From: CBDBZX01 sp965213645
Lineage (GTDB): Bacteria > Deinococcota > Deinococci > Deinococcales > Trueperaceae
Assembly (NCBI GenBank): GCA_965213645.1
Contig: CBDBZX010000008.1
Coordinates: 186,001 to 250,000 of the forward strand
Reading direction: 5' to 3'
DNA: 64,000 nt
Positions within the stretch are counted from its first letter, which is position 1. Every line of letters starts with the position of its first letter. Of the stretch, positions 24,536-32,362 are shown piece by piece. The translations under genes were made by a program, and so were the position numbers. Below the pieces are notes generated by a model, which was given only the letters and a program-made list of their open reading frames with translations, had not been told where the DNA came from and searched no databases.

Positions 24536-24571
24536 AGATTTGTTGCGCAGATTTGTTCGTGAAGATTTGTT
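24536..24571 (+). repeat. three short direct repeats AGATTTGTT
   Basis: AGATTTGTT occurs at 24536-24544, 24549-24557 and 24563-24571 (13- and 14-bp period) in the 315-bp gap downstream of the YjbR gene. No other feature is seen in that gap. Confidence 0.5.
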
Positions 24572-24826
24572 ATTCTCGAGCTGTAAGGGGGCGCGAATAC
24601 TCTCTTTTCACCTGCATCTTCACTACGTCTGCACCTACATCCTATTAGCATAGTCTCCAAGGGTGAATACATCACAGCCGGTTCTGATGACTTCTTTCTT
24701 TGGGGGCGTACCTCCATGTTGCGCAAAGGTGTATGTGAGGGATAGTGCTACTGCACAACGCTCTAACCAACCCCTGAAAAGAGGTCTTTCAATCTCTCTT
24801 CTGATTACTGCGCTGCTACCTCCTTC

Positions 24827-25030
24827 GTGACGGGCTTAAAGAGGTTGGTTGGGCGCTTTACCCGCGCTGAGTCCAGCGGTTTTTCGGCCTCTGTGCAAAC
24901 GCTGAGCGTCAATATGGCTGTTTTGCTCGTCAACGTCTTGACGGGCATCATCACGGCCAGGGTGCTCGGCCCGGTGGGAAGAGGTGAGCAGGAGGCGCTC
25001 ATGTTGTGGCCTGTGTTTTTGGCGCGGGCC
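24827..25030 (+). pseudogene. N-terminal fragment of a polysaccharide flippase
   Basis: The first 65 or so residues read like the start of a Wzx-type O-antigen or polysaccharide exporter: SVQTLSVNMAVLLVNVLTGI, then ITARVLGPVGRGEQEALMLWPVFLA. Intact members have over 400 residues with 12-14 membrane helices. Here homology stops at about 25025 and the frame runs into the remains of an opposite-strand gene. The fragment cannot function. Confidence 0.6.
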
Positions 25031-25168
25031 GTCATAGTCTTTGAAAAGATACGCTTCGGGGATGAGGTGTAAAAGCGTCACCGTCCAGTAGAGGATAAAG
25101 CCAATATCGACAACCAGGAAGAAGGGTTTGAGGGTGCGGATGAGATCGGTCTCTCTAATGAAAAGCAT
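25031..25168 (-). pseudogene. N-terminal fragment of a small membrane protein (YvaD/DUF5360-like)
   Basis: Starting at ATG 25168 directly after the SMR gene, the first 46 residues (RTLKPFFLVVDIGFILYWTV, then LHLIPEAYLFKDYDGP) resemble the N-terminus of YvaD/DUF5360-type membrane proteins of about 120 residues. After DYDGP the reading frame enters the antisense of the flippase fragment. Both genes therefore lost their 3' parts at one junction near 25025-25032. Confidence 0.55.
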
Positions 25169-25169
25169 G

Positions 25170-25496
25170 TTAGTGAGGGCGACTCGAGAGGTTCAAACCC
25201 ACCACGCCTATGATAATTAGCCCGATAGACGCACCTTGCAGCCAGCCTAACGACTCGCGGAAGAAAAACACGCCGATGAGCGCCGCTGCCGCCGCGCCCG
25301 CGCCCGACCAGACGGCGTAAGAAATACCTATTGGGATGTGCTGGATACTCCTTGACAGCAGCCAGATAGCTGCGCCGTACCCTACGATGACAAATACGCT
25401 CGGCAAAGAGCGGGTGAAGCCCGCCGAGAGCTTGAGCGCCGTGGTGCCGACGAGTTCACCTAAAATGGCGAACGTGAGGATCAGCCAGGCGTTCAC
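25170..25496 (-). CDS. small multidrug resistance (SMR) family transporter
   Basis: A 108-residue four-helix membrane protein with the SMR hallmarks: the membrane-embedded Glu14 in ILTFAILGELVGTTALKLSAGF, YGAAIWLLSRSIQHIPIGISYAVWSGAGAAAAALIG, and a last helix IGLIIIGVVGLNLSS. Such dimers exchange protons for cationic drugs or guanidinium-like compounds. GTG 25496 overlaps the P450 stop by 4 bp, so it is co-translated with the P450 and lies under the same TetR-type control. Confidence 0.87.
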   Translation of the reverse strand: MNAWLILTFAILGELVGTTALKLSAGFTRSLPSVFVIVGYGAAIWLLSRSIQHIPIGISYAVWSGAGAAAAALIGVFFFRESLGWLQGASIGLIIIGVVGLNLSSRPH

Positions 25497-26872
25497 GCGG
25501 AAACCTCTACCTTGGCAGGAACACGCGCATTTAACCGCACCTTGACGCCATTTTTGGGTCTAAGCGTAATGGTCGGTTGGGGGATGACCTCTTCGGGGTG
25601 GGTCAGCTCGAGGCTGTACTTCTGCGCTAGGGTAGCCAGTAGTAAAACGGCCTCCATCATCGCGAAGTTGTTGCCGATGCAGAGCCTCGGCCCGCCGCCG
25701 AACGGGAAGTAAGCGAATTTCGGCAGGCTCTTTTCGAAGCCCTCTATCCACCGCTCGGGCTTAAACGCTTTCGCATCTTCAAAGAAGCGCTCGTCGCGGT
25801 GCACCAGCCACTGCGCTATGGAGACTTGCTGCCCTTTCACTACAGCGAAACCGCCGATGTCGCAGTCCTCTAACGCCTCGCGCCCGACGCCCCACACAGG
25901 CGGATAGACCCGCATGGACTCCTTAATGACCTGCTCGGTATAAGTCAAACGGGACAAGTCTTGCATGGTGGGCTCACGTCCGCTCAAGACCTCATCAAGC
26001 TCAGCGTGCAGTTTCGCTTCCACCTCTGGGTGTTGTGCTAACAAGACCCAGGTCCAGGAGAGTGCGTTGGCGGTCGTCTCGTGACCCGCCATCAAGATGC
26101 TCAAGAGTTCGTCGCGGAGTTGCTGGTCGGTCATGGTCTCGAGCGTGTCCGCGTCTTGAGTTTGCATCAGCATGGACATGAGGTCGCCCTTATCCTCAGC
26201 GCCCATTTCAAAGTCGCGTCGCCGCTCTCTGATGAGCCCATAAACGAGCCTGTCCATCTCCTCATTCGCCCGCCTGAAGCGCAGCCTATTAGGTGTCGGG
26301 AAGCGCTTAGGGAGAAACATCTGCCAGAGCGGTTCGCTGGTGCGGTCGCTGTTCATAAAGACCTCTAAAGCGTCACCGACCTCTTTAGCTTCGTCTGCGA
26401 TGTCCGCATGAAACAAAGTCTTCGCGACGATTTCTAGGGTTACGCGCATCATGTCCTCGTGAACGTCCCGCTCTGCTCCGTCTTCCCAAGAGGTCAGGAG
26501 CCGCTGCGCGTAGTCCACCATCGTCTCGCCGTACGCCGAGATGCGCTTGCGGTGAAAGGCGGGCTGCGCGAGCCGCCGCTGCCGCAGCCAAAAACTCCCC
26601 TCGCTCGTGATGAGGCCGTTGCCTAAAAAGCTCAGCTCGTCGCGGTAGTCTTTGCTCTTAATAAAGGATTTCGACTTGGTGACTAAAACCTCTTCGATGA
26701 GCCTGGGGTGTGACAAGAGGACGAAGTCGTAGTCCAAGACGCGCAGGCGCACGGCGTCGCCGTGTTCACGCGCCATGCCCTCTAAAAAGCCGAGCGTGTC
26801 CTTGCGGTAGTCGTTGAGAAAACCGAAAAGTGGGTTCCCTCTGGGTGTGGGGGGATGTCGGAGTGCCATCAT
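25493..26872 (-). CDS. cytochrome P450
   Basis: A 459-residue bacterial P450 monooxygenase. The I-helix oxygen-activation motif is AGHETTANALSW, the K-helix ExxR is KESMRVYPP, the PERF-like segment is FKPERWIEGFE, and the heme-thiolate loop is FPFGGGPRLCIGNN with Cys398. No membrane anchor or fused reductase is visible, so it needs external redox partners. The substrate is unknown; the long-chain-type motif set resembles CYP102/CYP120-like enzymes. AAGGAG precedes the ATG. It is followed by an SMR exporter and preceded by a TetR-type gene and a perfect dyad, suggesting an inducible detoxification or modification operon. Confidence 0.92.
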   Translation of the reverse strand: MMALRHPPTPRGNPLFGFLNDYRKDTLGFLEGMAREHGDAVRLRVLDYDFVLLSHPRLIEEVLVTKSKSFIKSKDYRDELSFLGNGLITSEGSFWLRQRRLAQPAFHRKRISAYGETMVDYAQRLLTSWEDGAERDVHEDMMRVTLEIVAKTLFHADIADEAKEVGDALEVFMNSDRTSEPLWQMFLPKRFPTPNRLRFRRANEEMDRLVYGLIRERRRDFEMGAEDKGDLMSMLMQTQDADTLETMTDQQLRDELLSILMAGHETTANALSWTWVLLAQHPEVEAKLHAELDEVLSGREPTMQDLSRLTYTEQVIKESMRVYPPVWGVGREALEDCDIGGFAVVKGQQVSIAQWLVHRDERFFEDAKAFKPERWIEGFEKSLPKFAYFPFGGGPRLCIGNNFAMMEAVLLLATLAQKYSLELTHPEEVIPQPTITLRPKNGVKVRLNARVPAKVEVSA

Positions 26873-26891
26873 CTTATTCTCCTTCTACTGC

Positions 26892-26908
26892 TGACTGACT
26901 GTCAGTCA
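26892..26908. promoter_or_regulatory. TetR-type operator upstream of P450
   Basis: TGACTGACTGTCAGTCA is a perfect dyad (8-bp arms TGACTGAC/GTCAGTCA about a central T). It lies about 20 bp upstream of the P450 start, where a repressor would block transcription, and between P450 and the TetR-family gene. The sequence type fits operators of FadR/AcrR-like TetR regulators. Confidence 0.75.
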
Positions 26909-26995
26909 CTTATAGAGATAAGATAGACCTTAGCCAGCTAGGTTGTCAAGTGCCCCGCCCTGTAAGGTTGAGTAAAAGGTTGATTGAGTAGAGAG

Positions 26996-27613
26996 TTAAT
27001 CCTCAGTTGGCCCCAACGCCCGCAAAATAAAACGTGTCACCTCTTCGATATAGGGCTCGGTGGGCAGTGCCGGGCGGTAGAGGAAGCAGTCTTCGGTGGC
27101 GCGTTCGATCATACCGACTACGAGCCGCGCACAGAGGTCGGGGTCGGCGTCGGCGCGAACCTCACCGGAGGTCTGTCCGCGCCCTATAAGCTCAGCCACA
27201 AGTTGATAATAGGGTTCGTCCAACTTGGCAAGCTCACTGGGCGTGCTTAAAAACCCCATGCGGGCATTGATAATTTCCAGCACGTCCTGGTACTTCTGAC
27301 TCTCCTCGAAAACCGCGTAGACGCCCGCTTTTAAGGCCGCTGCGAAGCTCTCGGCTGACATCGTTGCCGCTTGAACCGCCTCTAAAATCTTGGCAAACAT
27401 CTCTTTGCACAGGGCTTCAACGAGTGAGACTTTAGAGGGAAAGTAGAGGTAAAAGGTTCCTTGCGCGACGCCCGCTCCGGCGACGATTTCAGAGACTGTC
27501 GTGGCTTCAAAGCCTTTTTGAGCGAGAATGTATCTGGCGACGCCTAAAATCTGAGTGCGACGGTTGGAAGTTGGTTTGTCAGCAGTGGTTGTATCGGCAG
27601 CTCTGGTGGTCAC
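26996..27613 (-). CDS. TetR/AcrR-family transcriptional regulator
   Basis: A 205-residue regulator. The N-terminal TetR helix-turn-helix is plain: RRTQILGVARYILAQKGFEATTVSEIVAGAGVAQGTFYLYFPSKVSLVEAL split over residues 19-70. The C-terminal ligand-binding domain is generic. It lies just upstream of and in the same direction as the P450 gene, with the probable operator between them. GTG 27613 is 6 nt from a TATGAT box, suggesting a leaderless transcript. Confidence 0.9.
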   Translation of the reverse strand: MTTRAADTTTADKPTSNRRTQILGVARYILAQKGFEATTVSEIVAGAGVAQGTFYLYFPSKVSLVEALCKEMFAKILEAVQAATMSAESFAAALKAGVYAVFEESQKYQDVLEIINARMGFLSTPSELAKLDEPYYQLVAELIGRGQTSGEVRADADPDLCARLVVGMIERATEDCFLYRPALPTEPYIEEVTRFILRALGPTED

Positions 27614-27619
27614 TCGTTT

Positions 27620-27625
27620 ATCATA
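27620..27625 (-). promoter_or_regulatory. -10 box, leaderless promoter of the TetR-type gene
   Basis: TATGAT on the minus strand ends 6 nt before the GTG start; no Shine-Dalgarno sequence is present. Confidence 0.5.
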
Positions 27626-27770
27626 ACGCTAAAGGGATGGGTGGGCTGGAAGTGGCTATTTCGTAAGACGAGGGGATTTAGTAGTCAGGGGTCAGCGTTC
27701 AGCAGAGTCGTTCATGCCAAATACTGAATTCTGACTACAAGTTCCTCTTCCAAATGTCTCGAGAACAGCG

Positions 27771-30101
27771 CTAGCGCCGCAGATACGCCACCGTCACCCC
27801 GTGCCCGCCCTCGTACGGCACGGCGTCCTCATAGCGCTCCACCTTCTTCTCGTCCTTGAGGTAGCTGCGCACTGCGTCACGGAGCGTGCCTGTCCCTTTG
27901 CCGTGTAAGATGCGCACCGACGGGACTCTGAGCGAATGCGCCTCTAAGACGAAGTCGCGCACCTTCTCGAGCCCCGGCTCCACGCGCTCACCGCGAATGT
28001 TGAGTTCTTCCTCAAAGCGAGCGGGCCCAGTAAGACCTGCCGTGAAACCGCCAGACGCTTGTTTCACTTTCGGTTTGGGTTGCTCCGCGAGCTTGACGCC
28101 GCGTTTTGGCACCGTCACTTTGAGAAGGCCGAGCTGCACGATAACGTCATCACCCCGAAGTTCAATGATGGGACCTTTCGCGCCGTATTCCTCGACGTGA
28201 ACGACTGCGCCGGGTTCTAAGCTGGGGCGTTTGGGCTGCGGATTAGACCGTGAGGTGCGCGGCTGAGGTCGCGCTTTCTTCTCTACAGTTTTCTGAGCGG
28301 TTCGGCGGAGTTTCTGCAACTCGTTTAAGGCTTGCGAGCGCGACTGCTTGTCCGTCGTGGCGGCGCGCTTGAGTTCTTTAGCCTGCTGCAAGGTGCTTTG
28401 CAGCATCTCGTCGGCGCGTTCGGCGGCGGCAGCTAAGACTTGGTCTTCTTTTGCCCTCAAGGTGTCAATTTGTGAGCGCAGCACTTCGGCTTCACGCACG
28501 GCTTGTTCGCGTACCTCTTGGAGCTCCAACTGGTCTAGCTCGAGCCGCTCCCTTTGATTTTCTAACGTCTGTAAAAGCGACTCCAACGCCGCCCCCTCCG
28601 GCCCCAAAATCTCACTCGCCCGCCCTAAGAGGGTATTCGGCAGCCCTAGCCGCTCTGCAATCGAGAGCGCGTAGCTCCTACCGGGCTGCCCGATGACGAG
28701 TTCGAACTTAGGCCGGAGCGCGTCCACATCGAAGCTCATGGCGGCGTTCTGCACACCCTTCGTTTCTGAGGCGAAAACCTTGAGAGGCGCGAGGTGCGTG
28801 TTGACCAGCCCGCGTGCGCCGCTCGCTAAGACCCGCTCTAAGACGGCCTGCGAGAGCGCCGCGCCCTCGTCGGGGTCGGTGCCCGAGCCGAGCTCGTCGA
28901 TCAGCACGAGGACGCCATCGTCGGCACGCTCCACAACCGCTTTCAAGTTCTTGAGGTGGCCTGCGTACGTGGACAAGCTCGCCTCGATGCTCTGCTCGTC
29001 GCCGATGTCGGTCAAAAGGGCGTCGAAGTGCGGCAAATGCGGCTTCTTCGCCGCGACAAAAAGCCCGCTGTGCGCCATGACTGCGGCCAGCCCGAGCGTC
29101 TTGAGAAGGACCGTTTTACCCCCGGCGTTCGGTCCTGTAACGATAAGCAAGCGGCGTTCGGCGTCCAGAGAGACGGAATTGGGCACGCAGTTTTCAATGA
29201 GTGGATGACAGGCGTCCTCCAAGCTGACTTCGCCGTCCTCACTAAAAGAGGGCTGGGCTAAGCGCCAATCCTTTGCGAGCCGCGCACTCGCCGCGATGAG
29301 GTCGAGTTCGGCCAAGACCTCTAGGCTCTCCTCCAAACCCGGCTCATACGCTAAGCGCTGACCCAAAGCGAGCAAAATCCGGCGCACCTCGTCGCGCTCT
29401 TCGAACTCTAAAAGCGCCAACTCGTTGTTCATCGGCACCACCGACTGGGGCTCCATGAAGACCGTCGCGCCGGAGTCCGAACTGTCTAGGGCGATACCCG
29501 GCACTTTGGACTGCGCACTCGCTTTGACCGGAATCACGTAACGGTCGCGGCGCAGGGTGATAATCGCGTCTTGAACGCTGTCGGCGTAGCGCCCTAAGAG
29601 GTCTTGGAGTTTGCTGCGGATGCGGCCCCGTAAGGGGTTCAAGCGGCGGCGGATATCGCGCAGTTTAGGTGTGGCGTCGTCGCGGACGCTGCCGTCCGTA
29701 TCCAACTGTTCGCGTACCAGGCGCAGTGCGCCGTCGAACGAACTGAGCCCTTGAGCGAGTTCCGACAAGGCCGGACGCTCTGAGGCGAGAATCGCCCGCT
29801 TAACTGTTCCAGCAGCGTCCATCGTGTAAGCAATTTCCAAAATTTCCAGACCCTCTAAAACGCGCCCGTCCTTGACCTTGTCGGTCAGCGGACGCACGTC
29901 GTGGACGCCGCCTAACGAGAGGTCCGAGCCGCTCACCGCTTCGCTGAGCCGCGCCCAAGCGCGTTCGATGTCGGCGCGGCTCAGCGTCGGCGCAAGTGCA
30001 AGCGCCCGCTCTACGCCTAACGACGAAGCGGCGCGTTCCGCTAACGCCTGTTGCACGCGGGCAAAATCGAGTTTTTGAAGGGTCGTACTACTCACATTCA
30101 C
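27771..30101 (-). CDS. mutS2: endonuclease MutS2
   Basis: A 776-residue MutS2. The N-terminal clamp region lacks the MutS mismatch-recognition domain. The ATPase has Walker A TGPNAGGKTVLLKTLG (around residue 325-333), Walker B VLIDELGSGTDPDEG and a long coiled coil (about 500-610). The C-terminal Smr nuclease domain has LNIRGERVEPGLEKV and RILHGKGTGTLRDAV. MutS2 acts on branched DNA or, in Bacillus, collided ribosomes, rather than in mismatch repair. GTG 30101 lies 8 nt after TATAAT, with a second GTG two codons later. The 155-bp gap after its stop contains a small inverted repeat (GTAGTCAG / CTGACTAC, about 27680-27740). Confidence 0.94.
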   Translation of the reverse strand: MNVSSTTLQKLDFARVQQALAERAASSLGVERALALAPTLSRADIERAWARLSEAVSGSDLSLGGVHDVRPLTDKVKDGRVLEGLEILEIAYTMDAAGTVKRAILASERPALSELAQGLSSFDGALRLVREQLDTDGSVRDDATPKLRDIRRRLNPLRGRIRSKLQDLLGRYADSVQDAIITLRRDRYVIPVKASAQSKVPGIALDSSDSGATVFMEPQSVVPMNNELALLEFEERDEVRRILLALGQRLAYEPGLEESLEVLAELDLIAASARLAKDWRLAQPSFSEDGEVSLEDACHPLIENCVPNSVSLDAERRLLIVTGPNAGGKTVLLKTLGLAAVMAHSGLFVAAKKPHLPHFDALLTDIGDEQSIEASLSTYAGHLKNLKAVVERADDGVLVLIDELGSGTDPDEGAALSQAVLERVLASGARGLVNTHLAPLKVFASETKGVQNAAMSFDVDALRPKFELVIGQPGRSYALSIAERLGLPNTLLGRASEILGPEGAALESLLQTLENQRERLELDQLELQEVREQAVREAEVLRSQIDTLRAKEDQVLAAAAERADEMLQSTLQQAKELKRAATTDKQSRSQALNELQKLRRTAQKTVEKKARPQPRTSRSNPQPKRPSLEPGAVVHVEEYGAKGPIIELRGDDVIVQLGLLKVTVPKRGVKLAEQPKPKVKQASGGFTAGLTGPARFEEELNIRGERVEPGLEKVRDFVLEAHSLRVPSVRILHGKGTGTLRDAVRSYLKDEKKVERYEDAVPYEGGHGVTVAYLRR

Positions 30102-30109
30102 AAAGAAAG

Positions 30110-30115
30110 ATTATA
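30110..30115 (-). promoter_or_regulatory. -10 box of mutS2, leaderless type
   Basis: Perfect TATAAT on the minus strand, 8 nt before GTG 30101 and without a Shine-Dalgarno sequence. Confidence 0.55.
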
Positions 30116-30317
30116 CCGCGTCCAGCGTTCAAAACCGCTTAGAGGGCTACTGTTGAGAGCAGCTAGTCAGCATCTCAGCTCGTCGGCTTGTTTCGTTCCG
30201 CCTACGCGGAAACTGCGTAGGTCCGAAAACTCCGTAACAGGAAAACCTGAACTTCTGAAGTGCTGACGTGCTTTGTGCCTATCCATAGACGAGTATTCAT
30301 TTCACATTTCAGCAGTG

Positions 30318-31076
30318 CTACCAATAGAGGTCATAGCGCGTATTCTTGCTCTTCACCTCGGCGTTCGGCTTTTTATCTCCCAACGTAGGCGCTCGTAGCG
30401 GACGCTTCACCACGACGCGGTTCTTCGCACACATCAAAGCGGCGTCTAACAATTCACTCGAGTCCTCGTCATCCCCCACGAGCACGCGGAAGAGGCGCAT
30501 CTCTTTTTTCTGCAGCGCGGTTTTGTTGCCGTGAGGGTACATGGGGTCCAAATAGACGACATCGGGGCGGTCCGGTAAGGTGCGCATAATTTCGGCGGCT
30601 TGTCCAACACTCAAGGACATACGCGAGGCGATGGGGGAGACCTCAGGGTCAGCTTTCGCTCTGCGCAAACCGTCCCCTAAAAGTGCGCCGATGACTTTAG
30701 ACCTCTCTACGAGATGTACCCTGCACCCGAGTGTCGCCAACACAAAGGCGTCTCGCCCGAGACCTGCGGTGGCGTCCAGGATATAGGGCGTGACACCTCC
30801 TTTAATCCCCACCGCTCGTGCTAAGGGCTGCTTTTTACCCCCACCGTAGAAGCGCCGATGCGCCGCCTTACCGCTCACGAAGTCCACGACAGTAGGCCCT
30901 GTAGACGCGCCAACTTCGCACAGCTCGAGCCTCTCTCCCGTCTCCGTTGCTGTCAATACAAGCAAGAGGTCAGCGGCGGGGGACTCGAGTTGCGCAAAAG
31001 GTAGGCCCAACCGCTCTGCTAACACTTTCCCCTTCTCACTAAGGTGTGGCGTGGAAGAGGTCACGGCAACGCGCAT
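30318..31076 (-). CDS. rsmJ: 16S rRNA (guanine1516-N2) methyltransferase RsmJ-like
   Basis: A 252-residue class I methyltransferase. RsmJ hallmarks are the basic loop FYGGGKKQPLARAVGIKGG, the SAM-binding LDATAGLGRDAFVLATLGC and the catalytic DVVYLDPMYPHGNK. It methylates G1516 (E. coli numbering) of 16S rRNA. Start is set at ATG 31076 (MRVAVTSSTP) because a TAGAAT box stands exactly 7 nt upstream; an in-frame start 69 bp further out would add a poorly conserved stretch. Confidence 0.87.
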   Translation of the reverse strand: MRVAVTSSTPHLSEKGKVLAERLGLPFAQLESPAADLLLVLTATETGERLELCEVGASTGPTVVDFVSGKAAHRRFYGGGKKQPLARAVGIKGGVTPYILDATAGLGRDAFVLATLGCRVHLVERSKVIGALLGDGLRRAKADPEVSPIASRMSLSVGQAAEIMRTLPDRPDVVYLDPMYPHGNKTALQKKEMRLFRVLVGDDEDSSELLDAALMCAKNRVVVKRPLRAPTLGDKKPNAEVKSKNTRYDLYW

Positions 31077-31083
31077 GATGCTT

Positions 31084-31089
31084 ATTCTA
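31084..31089 (-). promoter_or_regulatory. -10 box, leaderless promoter of rsmJ
   Basis: TAGAAT on the minus strand, 7 nt before ATG 31076. This decides the start codon. Confidence 0.5.
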
Positions 31090-31224
31090 ATGAGGTATCG
31101 CTCCGCGCATTGTTCGTGTTCACTATCACGAGATACCGAGGTCAATTGTGACGAGAGAGGGTGTTAAAGAGGTAACAATCTGCTACCTTAATATTTAAGG
31201 TAAACAAGCTCTAAGGAGGCTTAT

Positions 31225-31608
31225 ATGGCAGTTGACGATTTAAGACAGAACAAGATGATGGCGCATTTGTTGGACGGGCTCGAGGAAGGTCAAGACATCG
31301 GGCACTACGGGCGTCTAGTCTTCACGATGATCGCGCGGCACTTTGTAGAAAGTCAAGAACTCGTGGACCTCTTGGCGCAGGACAAGGACGAGAGCAAGGA
31401 CGAAGCGAGAGGTCTGGTGCGGCAAGTCGAGGCCGCCGACTACAGCCCACCGAACCGCAATACCATTTTGGGCTATCACCAGCAGCAGGACTTCCCCATC
31501 CTCCCCGACGCCGACGACCCGGACGCGGGCAACGTCTATCAAGATTTGACCTTTCCCGATCACGTCTATGAAAGTATTTCGGAGTACCGGGAGCAGAAGG
31601 CGAGCTAG
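31225..31608 (+). CDS. conserved hypothetical protein
   Basis: A soluble, acidic 127-residue protein with no signal peptide or membrane segment. The first 60 residues are helical (RQNKMMAHLLDGLEEGQDIG, GRLVFTMIARHFVESQELVD), followed by a proline-containing Asp-rich part (PILPDADDPDAGNVYQDL). CTAAGGAGG gives a strong ribosome binding site. I recognise no functional domain. It stands alone; a perfect inverted repeat follows its stop. Confidence 0.65.
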   Translation: MAVDDLRQNKMMAHLLDGLEEGQDIGHYGRLVFTMIARHFVESQELVDLLAQDKDESKDEARGLVRQVEAADYSPPNRNTILGYHQQQDFPILPDADDPDAGNVYQDLTFPDHVYESISEYREQKAS

Positions 31609-31630
31609 TAGACGTAGCAATGAGTACCGA

Positions 31631-31674
31631 GCAACGAGCAATGAGTCTAAAGCCTTTCACTCATTGCTCGTTGC
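31631..31674. terminator. perfect 15-bp inverted repeat, possible bidirectional terminator
   Basis: GCAACGAGCAATGAG (31631-31645) and CTCATTGCTCGTTGC (31660-31674) pair perfectly over a 14-nt loop. It lies between two convergent genes, where a shared terminator is expected, but no T-tract follows on either side. It could instead be a dispersed repeat. Confidence 0.5.
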
Positions 31675-31729
31675 TTACCGTCCGTTCCTGCGGAGGCTAA
31701 AGCTACCAGCTCGACTGGGTTGCTTTCAA

Positions 31730-32242
31730 CTACTCGACTACAACCCGATAAGTAAACACCTCTTCTTGCGCGGGCTCCATCGGTACGAGGAGTGTCCAGC
31801 GAGCAGCGGCGTAGTTGCTCGGCGGGACGGCTTCCGAGCCGCCTGTTCCCTCACCGGAACCTGTCACGGGCGGCTCGCTGTAGGTCTCACCGTCTGCGCT
31901 AAATTCGCTTAAAACCCGCTCGGAACTCGGCGTTGCGGAGCCCTCCACGTAGCGCGTGCTCTCGGGCACGGGGCCGGTGACGACGACGGTGCCCGCCGGC
32001 AAGGTCGTGTCCTCCTGATTGTTGACCGTCAAGCGGTATTCGACGATTTGCCCCGGTCTGGCGGTCGAGGCTGTGCTAAAGCGCTCTTGGACGTTGCCAT
32101 CTTCGCCCGTGACCTCACTGACGACAAAGGCTTCGACGCTCACGGCGACAGGTTGGTCGCCGTTCTCGCCGCCCGTTTGCGCGAACACCGCTGTACTTAA
32201 AACTAGGCTTGAGAAAAGAATCATCATTTTGAAAGACTGCAC
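31730..32242 (-). CDS. exported DUF11-like surface protein
   Basis: GTG 32242 is preferred because GGAGG lies 5 nt upstream. The product (about 170 residues) has a signal peptide (MMILFSSLVLSTAVFAQ) and then a beta-rich domain with RPGQIVEYRLTVNNQEDTTL and GTVVVTGPVPESTRYVEGSA, the pattern of DUF11/conserved-repeat domains common on cell surfaces of Deinococcus relatives. It probably sits in the envelope. No partner gene is evident; the O-antigen ligase-like gene upstream on the same strand also concerns the cell surface. Confidence 0.75.
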   Translation of the reverse strand: MQSFKMMILFSSLVLSTAVFAQTGGENGDQPVAVSVEAFVVSEVTGEDGNVQERFSTASTARPGQIVEYRLTVNNQEDTTLPAGTVVVTGPVPESTRYVEGSATPSSERVLSEFSADGETYSEPPVTGSGEGTGGSEAVPPSNYAAARWTLLVPMEPAQEEVFTYRVVVE

Positions 32243-32362
32243 GGCTGCCTCCACTACGCTAAATTTAAGTAGGACTCATTCACTTTAGCTCCATCTTATC
32301 GTGCCTGAGTCTATCCCCAAACACATGAGAGAAAGGTTAAGGTGCGCTCGAGTCGCTTTGGG

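Noticed and set aside
24532..24726. Small minus-strand frame of 64 codons downstream of the YjbR gene
   Set aside because: No start signal, no homology, and it spans short direct repeats.
28693..29208. 171-codon plus-strand frame within mutS2
   Set aside because: Antisense shadow of the ATPase domain; Ser/Arg-rich with no recognisable motif.
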